64,000 nt of DNA, from assembly GCA_945957605.1 (NCBI GenBank), contig CAMFLR010000001.1:806001-870000 (forward strand). The letters run 5' to 3'. Below, in pieces: positions 54,739-62,814 of this stretch. The stretch comes from an uncultured Isosphaeraceae bacterium. Lineage in GTDB: Bacteria; Planctomycetota; Planctomycetia; Isosphaerales; Isosphaeraceae. Numbering within the stretch: the stretch's first letter is position 1; each line of letters opens with the position of its first letter. The position numbers and the translations under genes were made by a program. Under the pieces are notes generated by a model. That model was not told the DNA's origin, searched no databases, and worked only from the letters and a program-made list of their open reading frames with translations.

Positions 54739-57700
54739 TCATGAGGCTGTGACGACCGGGTCCAGCTCGATGGCAACCCGATCGTCAAACAGGCCGATGT
54801 TGTGCAGCTTTCGCCAACGCCGCTTTTGCACGGCGAAATAGAGCACCGGCAGAAAGACGTCGATGACCTCGTCGGCAATGAGCAGCCCACCCAGAACAGG
54901 CGCGGCCATAGGCCGAATTACCTCAGCTCCCACGCCGGTCGCCCAAAGCATTGGCGCGATCGAGATAATCGCCGCGCCTTCGGTTAAGAGCTTGGGACGA
55001 AGGCGATGAATCGCCCCTTCAAGGATGGCCTGTCGCAATTCGGCGATCGAAGCGATTCGCGCCAATCCACCGCGCTCGTCGACCGCTTCGTGGAGATAAA
55101 CGAGCATCACCACGCCCGTTTCGACCGCCATGCCGAAGCAAGCGATATACCCCACCTGAACGGCCACGCTGAAGTTGAAGCCGAAAAGCCACTGGAAGAT
55201 CGCGCCGCCAGCCAAGGCACCTAGGACGCTGGTCATCATTAGCAGGGCGTCGGTCCAACTCTTGTGGGTGATGTAAAGAATCAGCGCAATCAACGCGATG
55301 ACCGCCGGAAAGATGATGCGAAGCGTCTTGTTGGCCCGCACCTGATGCTCGAACGTGCCTGTCCATTCGAGGTACATACCGGTGGGAAGTTTGACCTTTT
55401 CGTCGACCACGCGCCGTGCCTCTTCCACGAATCCGACCTCATCGCGGTCACGAACTCGGAGCTGAATATAAGAGCGCAACAATCCGTTTTCGCTCTTGAT
55501 CATCGATGGACCTTCGACGACACGAATATCCGCCAGCGCCGACAGTGGGATTTGCATCGGCTTGGAGGCACCCGAACCAGCCGCCGGAGCGGCAGCACCC
55601 ATGCCGCCCATTCCTCCCATGCCAGACGATCCGCCGGTGTCGGCCCCCATCCCTCGCGCTGACACGAGAATGCTCTTTAGTGAGTCCAAATCATCGCGAT
55701 AGTCGCGGGCGTAGCGGACGCGGACGGGATAACGCTCGCGACCTTCGACCGTCATCGTGAGGGGACGCCCACCCATCGCAACCTCAACAACGTCTTGAAC
55801 GTCGCCGATGTTGACCCCATAGCGCGCCGCCTTTTGGCGGTCGATCTTGATCTCGACGTACCCTTTACCGGTCACCTGGTCGGGGAAAACGTCTGCGGAG
55901 CCACGGACGCCGCGAAGCGCGGCGGCGATCTCCTGACTTACCCGCTGAATATCTTCAAGTTTCGATCCGAATACTTTCACGGCGACCGGCATGCGGACGC
56001 CGGTCGAGAGCATCTCGATCCGGTTCGCGATGGGCTGAGTGAAGCTGTTGCCCCAGCCTGGCATCTGTAGCGCCGTGCTCATCTCCTCGATGATGTCAGT
56101 CTTGGTCTTCTTCCAGAGCAAGAGCCGGTCGGCGAATGGCTTCCGAAGGTTGTCTTGAAGGGCTGTTATCTCGTCAGTCGAAGGTTCGCGGTCGCCAAGC
56201 TTGTGCTCCCGTCCCAGCTTCGATAACTCCGCGATGGCTGACCAATTCGCGATTTCGACAGCCCGATCAAAGAGTTCCCAGTTGAGCGTCTTGACGCGCT
56301 CAAGAAACCGCTTGCTATGCTCAGTTGCAAGTTGATCGGCGATCTGGCTGAAGAGCGTCGGCTTCGGGTAGCCGAGCACATCGCCAACCGTCGCCTTGGC
56401 CTGGTCGAGTTCGGAGCCAGGCGGCGTGAGCAGGTCGGGACGATCGCGAAGGACGCCGAGGGCAATGAGCCGGTGCGACGAATCACGAACTAGGTCGCTC
56501 ACGTCGTCAGGCAAAACCTGCGCAGCGAGCCGACCGCTGTAAACCTTCACCAATGTGGCGATCAGGTTCTCTCGTTCGTCCGCCGTCAACTTGCGAGCGA
56601 CGGCCGACGGATCAACCTTGGACAGCAATGCGTCAACCGCCGTTTCGATCAGCCCTCGGCCAAGCTCTGGCCGGAACTCGGTGAGGCGGAGTACCGCCTG
56701 GGCGCGAAGCATCTCGTCGACCTTGCTGGCGACGGTCATCGCAGCCTCGTTTACGAGGCCCTCGCGCTCATCGGCTGTGGCAGAAGGGCGCAAGAACCCC
56801 TTCGCCACCATTGCATCGAGTACAACACGTGTCTGTGCGGTTGCGTCTTCAAATCGAAGCTTGCGCTTGGTCCAAAGATCGTGGTCGCGGAGATTGATCA
56901 CCGTCTCGATCATGTCGAGCGGGGCTGCGTCGGTGGGTGTTTCGGCTCGTCCGGCCTTGCCGACGACTTGCCATACCTCAGGGAAGCCACGCAACACTTC
57001 GTCGCGCACCTGAAGATCGCGCGACGCCTGCGTGATCGACGCACGCGGGACCGTGGTGGGCATATCCATCAAGCTTTGTTCGTCGAGGTCAGGCATGAAC
57101 TCGCGGCCGAGCTTCGTCGACGCGACATACCCCAAGCCGAGGATGATGACGAAGAGCCAGCAGACGAGCGTCGTTCGATCCATAAGCCAAGACAACATTG
57201 GCTTAAAGATTTCAATCATTGTACGCACGAGCCAGTTTTCATCTTCCGACTTGATCCGACCGCGTAGGAAAATCGGAATGAGTGCAGGCACGAGTGTGAT
57301 CGAGAGCACCGCGACGCCGATCAGCGCAAACGTTTTGGTATAGGCGAGCGGATGAAACATCTTGCCTTCGCGTCCGGAAAGCGCGAACACAGGCAAAAAT
57401 GAGAGTATCGTGATCAATACCGAAAAGAAGATCGGCCGGCCGACGGTCCGGCAGGCTTTGATGACGATTTCCGTCGTGTCGCCGGTGACGCGTTGATGGC
57501 CGAAGTGGCGCGTGAGGTGGTGCGCGGCGTTTTCACCCATGACGACGGCCTGATCGATCAAAATGCCGACGCTGATCGAAATTCCCGCCAGGCTCATGAT
57601 GTTCGACGACATGCCGAACACGCGCATCATCAAGAAGCTGAACAGGATCGCCATCGGTAACGTGACCGCGACAACGAACGCGTTGCCGATATGTCCCATC

Positions 57701-58758
57701 ACCAAGAGAATGGCGATCGTGCAGACGATGAGTTCTTCCTTCACTGTGCCACTGACGGTCTCAAGCGCCTTATGAATGAGCGGCGTGCGGTCGTAGAAGG
57801 GAACGATTCGCACGCCCTCGGGCAGCCCCGCCTGCAATGTCGTGATCTTCTCCTTAATCCGTCGCGTGACTTCGAGCGGGTTTTCGCCATAGCGCATGAG
57901 CACCACACCGCCCACGACTTCCTTACCGTCTTTTTCCAGCACGCTCCGACGAAACGCCGGGCCGATTTGAACGGTGCCAAGCATGTGGACATAAATGGGC
58001 GTGCCGTTATTGCGCTGCGTTACGACGGTATTGCGAATATCATCGATGTTCTCGATCCAGCCGACCGACCGGATCAAATACTCGGCATTCCCTTGGTGGA
58101 GAACGCGGCCGCCGACCGACGAGTTCGAGCGTGCAACGGCCGAGTAAACTTCCCCCAGGCTAATCCCGAACGAGCGAAGCTTGTTGGGATCGAGATCGAT
58201 CTGGTATTCCTTCGGCGCACCGCCTACGGAAGCGACTTCTGCCACGCCTTGAACGCTATTGAGTTGGTAGCGGATGAACCAGTCTTGGATTGATCGCAGT
58301 TCGCTCAAATCCTTGCCGTCGCCCTCGACCGTGTACCAGAAGATCTGCCCCACTGCGGTCGCGTCGGGAGCGAGGTAGGGAATGACACCGGGCGGCAGGA
58401 AGGTTGAGGCGATCGACAGTTTTTCGATCACGCGCTGCCGTGCAAAGTAGTAGTCGGTTTCATCCGTAAAGATGATCGTAATCATCGAGAAATTGAACTC
58501 GCTCGACGATCGTACGACCTTCACGCCGGCCAACCCTTGAAGGTTAACCGAGAGGGGGTAAGTGACTTGATCTTCGATTTCCTGGGGGCTTCGGCCCATC
58601 CAGTCGGTGAAGACGATCACCTGGTTTTCGGAAAGGTCGGGGATCGCGTCGACCGGCATCGTCATGAGCGCGCGGAAGCCTGCGACGCCAAGCACGAGCG
58701 AAACGAGGATGACGAGAAATCGATTTCGGATCGACCACTCGATGATCGATTCAATCAT
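54739..58758 (-). CDS. cusA: CusA/CzcA-like heavy-metal RND efflux pump
   Basis: Protein of 1339 residues, about 300 longer than CusA/CzcA (about 1040). The N-terminus is normal (IIEWSIRNRFLVILVSLVLG). The membrane parts show the HME-RND signatures GISISVGILIDQAVVMGENA and GMAVETGVVMLVYLHEAV. The extra length lies mainly at about residues 630-880, a helix-rich insertion of about 245 residues between METVINL and RIEMLSTG. A second small Gly/Met-rich loop is near 1035. Both fall in the periplasmic domain. HME-RND pumps export copper, silver, zinc or cobalt; the cluster's Met/Cys proteins favour copper or silver. Confidence 0.92.
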   Translation of the reverse strand: MIESIIEWSIRNRFLVILVSLVLGVAGFRALMTMPVDAIPDLSENQVIVFTDWMGRSPQEIEDQVTYPLSVNLQGLAGVKVVRSSSEFNFSMITIIFTDETDYYFARQRVIEKLSIASTFLPPGVIPYLAPDATAVGQIFWYTVEGDGKDLSELRSIQDWFIRYQLNSVQGVAEVASVGGAPKEYQIDLDPNKLRSFGISLGEVYSAVARSNSSVGGRVLHQGNAEYLIRSVGWIENIDDIRNTVVTQRNNGTPIYVHMLGTVQIGPAFRRSVLEKDGKEVVGGVVLMRYGENPLEVTRRIKEKITTLQAGLPEGVRIVPFYDRTPLIHKALETVSGTVKEELIVCTIAILLVMGHIGNAFVVAVTLPMAILFSFLMMRVFGMSSNIMSLAGISISVGILIDQAVVMGENAAHHLTRHFGHQRVTGDTTEIVIKACRTVGRPIFFSVLITILSFLPVFALSGREGKMFHPLAYTKTFALIGVAVLSITLVPALIPIFLRGRIKSEDENWLVRTMIEIFKPMLSWLMDRTTLVCWLFVIILGLGYVASTKLGREFMPDLDEQSLMDMPTTVPRASITQASRDLQVRDEVLRGFPEVWQVVGKAGRAETPTDAAPLDMIETVINLRDHDLWTKRKLRFEDATAQTRVVLDAMVAKGFLRPSATADEREGLVNEAAMTVASKVDEMLRAQAVLRLTEFRPELGRGLIETAVDALLSKVDPSAVARKLTADERENLIATLVKVYSGRLAAQVLPDDVSDLVRDSSHRLIALGVLRDRPDLLTPPGSELDQAKATVGDVLGYPKPTLFSQIADQLATEHSKRFLERVKTLNWELFDRAVEIANWSAIAELSKLGREHKLGDREPSTDEITALQDNLRKPFADRLLLWKKTKTDIIEEMSTALQMPGWGNSFTQPIANRIEMLSTGVRMPVAVKVFGSKLEDIQRVSQEIAAALRGVRGSADVFPDQVTGKGYVEIKIDRQKAARYGVNIGDVQDVVEVAMGGRPLTMTVEGRERYPVRVRYARDYRDDLDSLKSILVSARGMGADTGGSSGMGGMGGMGAAAPAAGSGASKPMQIPLSALADIRVVEGPSMIKSENGLLRSYIQLRVRDRDEVGFVEEARRVVDEKVKLPTGMYLEWTGTFEHQVRANKTLRIIFPAVIALIALILYITHKSWTDALLMMTSVLGALAGGAIFQWLFGFNFSVAVQVGYIACFGMAVETGVVMLVYLHEAVDERGGLARIASIAELRQAILEGAIHRLRPKLLTEGAAIISIAPMLWATGVGAEVIRPMAAPVLGGLLIADEVIDVFLPVLYFAVQKRRWRKLHNIGLFDDRVAIELDPVVTAS

Positions 58759-58776
58759 GGACGATCTCCGTTCGGC

Positions 58777-60444
58777 TTACTGCCGGATAGCCGTGTCGGG
58801 CGTGATTGAAGCGGATCGCACGGGTGCATCGCCGGTCTTTGCGGGCGGCGCATCGTTGGATTTCGCGGGAGCCGATCCGGGGTTAATTCGGCTCTCTGCG
58901 TCGATCAGAAACGCGCCCGACGCAGCCACTTTTTCGCCGACCGCCAAGCCCTGCAAGACGGGGAAGCGGTCACCCGTCCGGGGGCCGAGCACAACCTCGC
59001 GCCCCTCAAACACACCTGGCTCGCTCTCGATATAAACGACCTTACGACTACCGGTATCGATGACCGCCGATTCGGGCACGCTCAGAACTTCATCCCTCGG
59101 CGCGGTTGCCATTCGAGCGAGGTACTTGGCAGGCGAAGCCTTGAGTTTGGGCGGGCAGGCCGAACAGCAGGTCAAGATTTTTCGGCCTTCGACTTCAACC
59201 GCGACCGGCTCGCCCATCGCACCCAGCTTGAGGTTGGTTACGGGACAGACCGTCTGAACTTTCGACGCCATCGCAACACGCGACCGAAATTCGGGCATAT
59301 CGGCCACGGCGACCTTAACCGCAACCGTCGCGAACATGCCCGGCCGCAGCGCATGACCGGGATTGTCCACGGCAAATCGCACGTCGACCGTTCTTGTGGT
59401 TGGGTCCAGGTGAGGTTGGATAAATTCAACCTTGCCCGGGAAGGTTTTACCGGGAAGAGCCTCGACTGTTGCCTCAACCGCCTGGCCAATCCGGATGAAT
59501 GCGAGTTGCGTCTCATACACTTGCGCCTGGACCCAGACGGTGTGCAGATCGGCGATCTCGAACATGGGATAGCCTTCCTGAACTTCCTGGCCTTCAACGA
59601 CGTTTTTCTTGTAAACGTGACCACTAATTGGCGACAAAATTGTGAACTTGAAATCACTCTTGCCTTGAGTCAGGATCTCATCGATTTGCGACTGCGTGAT
59701 GCCCCATCGCTTCAGCTTTTCCGCCGAAGCACGAACCATCTCGCGGCGGTTATCGAGGAGTGATCGCCCTGCTTCAGTTTGTGGCCGGATTTCTTGCTCA
59801 GCTCGGCCGGAGGCGTTAAGCAACTCCTGAATCGCCTGTGACAACTCAGGGCTATAGAGGTCGGCCAGAGGTTGGCCTGCTGTCACGTCCTGCCCCGTAA
59901 AGTTGACATAGAGCGTTTCGACGCGCGACTTGCCGGGCACCTTCGAGATGATGTTGGCCATTCGCCGTTCGTCGAACCCAACCGACCCGACAGTCGCTAA
60001 TGTCTGCACGAGTGGGGCGTAACCAACTTCTACGGTTTTGACACCGGCCTGCGCGATCTGGAACGGGGCGAGGCGCACGCGAGCCGTGACACCTTCTGGG
60101 AGGGTCGTTTTCTCGCCCTTCTTTCGCTTGGCCAGGGGCATGCCGCAGATGGGGCATGTGCCCATCTTGTCCTGCACCACTTGCGGGTGCATGGGACAGT
60201 AATGTTCGATCCCTGAAACCGCGGCTTGGCCGGTTTCGGCTGGCCGTGCCCATTTGTCGTAGCGATTCCAGATCGTGTCCCAGTACGCGAACACCAGCGC
60301 TGTGGCCGCCATCAAGGCGATAAACCGAAGTCGCAGCTCGACAACTTTCACCACAAGCCAGAACTTCTTCCAGCCGGTAAGTGGCGGCGCATGGTCGACA
60401 CTGTGGCCGTGCGCAGCCGGTTCGGCTGAGCCGTTGGAAGACAT
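58777..60444 (-). CDS. cusB: CusB/CzcB-like periplasmic adaptor with HMBD and CCxxC domain
   Basis: Protein of 555 residues. ATG at 60444 has AAGGGGG 11 bases upstream; a TTG three codons earlier is less likely. Membrane segment near 35-55, then HYCPMHPQVVQDKMGTCPIC (HMBD, about 82-104), the HlyD-type barrel-sandwich and beta-barrel domains (about 130-400) and an inserted metal-binding domain (about 405-455, CPVTNLKLGAMGEPVAV then LTCCSAC). The latter is homologous to the two repeats at 53358-54227. It connects the pump to the TolC-like protein. It sits 18 bases upstream of the pump gene. Confidence 0.9.
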   Translation of the reverse strand: MSSNGSAEPAAHGHSVDHAPPLTGWKKFWLVVKVVELRLRFIALMAATALVFAYWDTIWNRYDKWARPAETGQAAVSGIEHYCPMHPQVVQDKMGTCPICGMPLAKRKKGEKTTLPEGVTARVRLAPFQIAQAGVKTVEVGYAPLVQTLATVGSVGFDERRMANIISKVPGKSRVETLYVNFTGQDVTAGQPLADLYSPELSQAIQELLNASGRAEQEIRPQTEAGRSLLDNRREMVRASAEKLKRWGITQSQIDEILTQGKSDFKFTILSPISGHVYKKNVVEGQEVQEGYPMFEIADLHTVWVQAQVYETQLAFIRIGQAVEATVEALPGKTFPGKVEFIQPHLDPTTRTVDVRFAVDNPGHALRPGMFATVAVKVAVADMPEFRSRVAMASKVQTVCPVTNLKLGAMGEPVAVEVEGRKILTCCSACPPKLKASPAKYLARMATAPRDEVLSVPESAVIDTGSRKVVYIESEPGVFEGREVVLGPRTGDRFPVLQGLAVGEKVAASGAFLIDAESRINPGSAPAKSNDAPPAKTGDAPVRSASITPDTAIRQ

Positions 60445-60626
60445 GATACTCAACCCCCTTCGCCGAAAAGGCCTGAAGCCACTCGACGAGAATCCGCGTT
60501 TAGGAGACCGTGATCTCAGACGGGGATGATGTGGGGCGCGATGTTGCTACACGCGATGCTCAGAACGAGAACCGGCGCAACAGGCCCGCGCAATCGAGAC
60601 GAGGCTGCCTCGATGCCGAGCATTCT

Positions 60627-61088
60627 TTATATAAGAAGGCGAGAGGTGCGCAGGAAGAGAGGGGACTGAGGCAGGCGGGTAAGAGGCGAAATGATCCCCG
60701 CCGTCGTGACGACCGGCTGAGACTGGAAGGCGATATCCAAGGCATGGAGACTAAGTTGTTCGTCGTTGCTATCGGAGGGCCGTGGTTCGGGTTGAGAAGC
60801 GGGGGTATTCGACCCACCGGGGCGGCACTCGCAAACCGGAGCCCGCTGCGAAATGCGGGAGCCCAAATTCACAGCGGCCGTCGTTCGTTCACCGAGACGA
60901 GAAGTTGCGACAACGGACGCGGGCGGGCAACAGCACGAGGTGCAAACGCGCTTAACGCAGCACGCCCGATTGGAATTTCGCGCCACCGATGTAGTCGACG
61001 CCGATGCCTCACCAATCGCCGTAAAGATCCCGACGAACGCCAGAACGGCGATCCACGAGAGTCGGAGATGTGGGATGAGGTTCGTCAT
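60627..61088 (-). CDS. Secreted Cys-rich protein (paralogue of 62000-62449)
   Basis: Protein of 153 residues. ATG at 61088 is assigned on the signal peptide (MTNLIPHLRLSWIAVLAFVG); it has only a weak ribosome binding site. The mature part has ACCVKRVCTSCCCPP, a CECRPGG motif and a polar middle, ending PLFLRTSRLLI. The Cys clusters suggest metal binding. The C-terminus resembles the one of the protein at 62000-62449. The function is unknown, and similar proteins near planctomycete metal genes are known only to me as uncharacterised. Confidence 0.6.
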   Translation of the reverse strand: MTNLIPHLRLSWIAVLAFVGIFTAIGEASASTTSVARNSNRACCVKRVCTSCCCPPASVVATSRLGERTTAAVNLGSRISQRAPVCECRPGGSNTPASQPEPRPSDSNDEQLSLHALDIAFQSQPVVTTAGIISPLTRLPQSPLFLRTSRLLI

Positions 61089-61481
61089 CGCAAAACCGTG
61101 AGTGAGAGACCTGACCGTTAACAAATCCAAGTGTATCACGTCGAGCCATCTTGACAAGATGGGACCTTTTCGTAAGCCCAGCCAATCACTGTGAGAAAGA
61201 GACGCGGGCGAGCCAAGATAATGCCCCGCTAAGACTTAGATGCCTCTCGTTGAAAGGACGTATGACCGGCGGTGTCTGTCCCGTATTGCCGTCTGGGATC
61301 ATGGCCAATTGGGCGAGTGTAAGCGAGCTGCGCGAGCCCGACACATCCAGCATGCCGAAATGATCAAGCGTATCATCATCGTGAGCCTGAAGCGTGAACA
61401 TGAAATCTCTCCGGCAATGGTATTCGTGTGTTCGGAGCGGCCCGGCGATGCGGACCACCCCCACCTTGGATCGAGTTGGGA
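61089..61481. other. 393-bp region without a supported gene
   Basis: An open frame on the minus strand at 61186-61503 has no good ribosome binding site or family features, and I do not call it. Otherwise nothing is seen. Confidence 0.35.
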
Positions 61482-61760
61482 TTACCGCAACGGCATCAAC
61501 CACGGTTTCGCAAGCGAAGAGTTCCGCCCGGTAGGGTCATATTGCTTTTGGACGCGAATAGGAGACTTCGCCGGCGTCGTGGCGTAATAGCGGTAAGGAA
61601 AAACCGAACCCCGCGGCGAGACGGGATAGTATGTTCCGCCCGCGAAGTAGTAAGGCGGGGCGGCGACCATCGTGTTCGAGCGGCTGTCCTGAGCCTGAGT
61701 GATGCCGCTGCCACCGATTGCGAAAAGCGCTGCGAAGATCATCGAACGTGTGCGAAACAT
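61482..61760 (-). CDS. Small secreted Tyr-rich protein
   Basis: Protein of 92 residues, ATG at 61760 with AGGGAG 8 bases upstream. Signal peptide (about 1-24), then a Tyr/Pro-rich mature part (PPYYFAGGTYYPVSPRG, VFPYRYYATTPAKS). No cysteine motif and no family. It is in the same direction as the metal export genes. Confidence 0.5.
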   Translation of the reverse strand: MFRTRSMIFAALFAIGGSGITQAQDSRSNTMVAAPPYYFAGGTYYPVSPRGSVFPYRYYATTPAKSPIRVQKQYDPTGRNSSLAKPWLMPLR

Positions 61761-61999
61761 GATTCTAACTCCCTGCAAAGGAAGGCGAATGCGAATATGA
61801 GGCTGGTCCACAACGAGGGACCAGCGCGAGGTCCCGACGACGCGACTACGTGAGCGCCACACTTGGGGCGCAACGGGGTCGCCGGAGATAGGCGAAACGA
61901 TTGTGTGATAGGGGAAGGCGTTGCCTCGATGATCCCACAAGGCGGATCATGGGCGCCAACGCCGTTACGACGGGCAGGAAGCCCGCCGGAGCGAATCGC

Positions 62000-62449
62000 T
62001 CAAGTGAGGAGGTGCGTAGTCAGAAGATAGAGTGGACGCCGAAGCCGCGCACCGGTCTCATTCGCCTTGAACGGCGATTGAGTCGCGGAGAATAAGGGCT
62101 TGGTCCACTCGAAAGAAACGTACAGCCCGAGATCCGAAGAGTGTGCCGACACGCGCTGGTCGGTCTTCGAGTCCGGTGCCGACGAATCTGTGGGGCGGCA
62201 GTCGCATGCCGCAGGGATGCACGACGCGTGGCTTGCGTCGCCTGTCCCCTTCTGCGACTCATTCGACGAACCGTTTGAGCAACAGTCGTCGGAGCCTCCG
62301 GTTCCTGGCTGGCAACACGCCATGCTCGCCTGAGCCGAACCGCAGCCGATGGTCGCCGCAGTACATGGAATCATCGCCGCGAGCAGTAGCCCCGCGATTG
62401 CCGAGTAGGCAATCATCGAAGACCAAAGGCGATGACGGGCGACAAACAT
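62000..62449 (-). CDS. Secreted Cys-rich protein (paralogue of 60627-61088)
   Basis: Protein of 149 residues, ATG at 62449 with AGGGAAAG upstream. Signal peptide MFVARHRLWSSMIAYSAIAG. The mature part has ACCQPG, DDCCSN and CDCRPTD motifs, a polar tail, and an end RRPLYLLTTHLLT that parallels the PLFLRTSRLLI end of the paralogue. Probably metal-binding. Its start faces the TolC-like gene. Confidence 0.6.
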   Translation of the reverse strand: MFVARHRLWSSMIAYSAIAGLLLAAMIPCTAATIGCGSAQASMACCQPGTGGSDDCCSNGSSNESQKGTGDASHASCIPAACDCRPTDSSAPDSKTDQRVSAHSSDLGLYVSFEWTKPLFSATQSPFKANETGARLRRPLYLLTTHLLT

Positions 62450-62814
62450 GGCTCTTTCCCTGACCAGGACCCAGCGGGACGGATAGTCCCTGAGACGAGT
62501 ACGCATCCGTTGGGAATTCTGTTCGATCCCAAATCGCCAATTCTTAAGGATTATTACCGAGACGTCAGAACTCAAGTCTCATGCTGTTTGACAACTTTCA
62601 CCGTAAATCCTTTCTGGGGCTTCGATTCGCGTCGTCCTGAGGTGTGAGGGCAGTCGTCGAGCTCTCGCCAAAGCGTTGAAAATTGGCAGAAAACGGATCA
62701 TTAGCACAACAGTTGCCGTTCGCCATGCCGATAACCTCGTCGGGCTCATAAGGAATCGGCATTGCCGTTGGCGCTCAAATTGCGCACACGGTTGCCTTCT
62801 GAAGGAGTCCGGCA
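62450..62814. promoter_or_regulatory. 365-bp divergent region between metal genes
   Basis: It should contain the promoters of the minus-strand metal operon and of the TolC-like gene. A TTGACA hexamer (62588-62593, plus strand) has no clear -10 box at 17 bases. No metal-regulator binding site was recognised, and no regulator gene is in the window. Confidence 0.35.

Noticed and set aside
61405..61415. Possible second copy of the tRNA-Leu 3' end (attR)
   Set aside because: Only about nine bases (TCTCCGGCA) match the tRNA 3' end and the flanking bases do not, as expected by chance.
61186..61503. Minus-strand frame in the metal cluster
   Set aside because: No ribosome binding site and no recognisable features.
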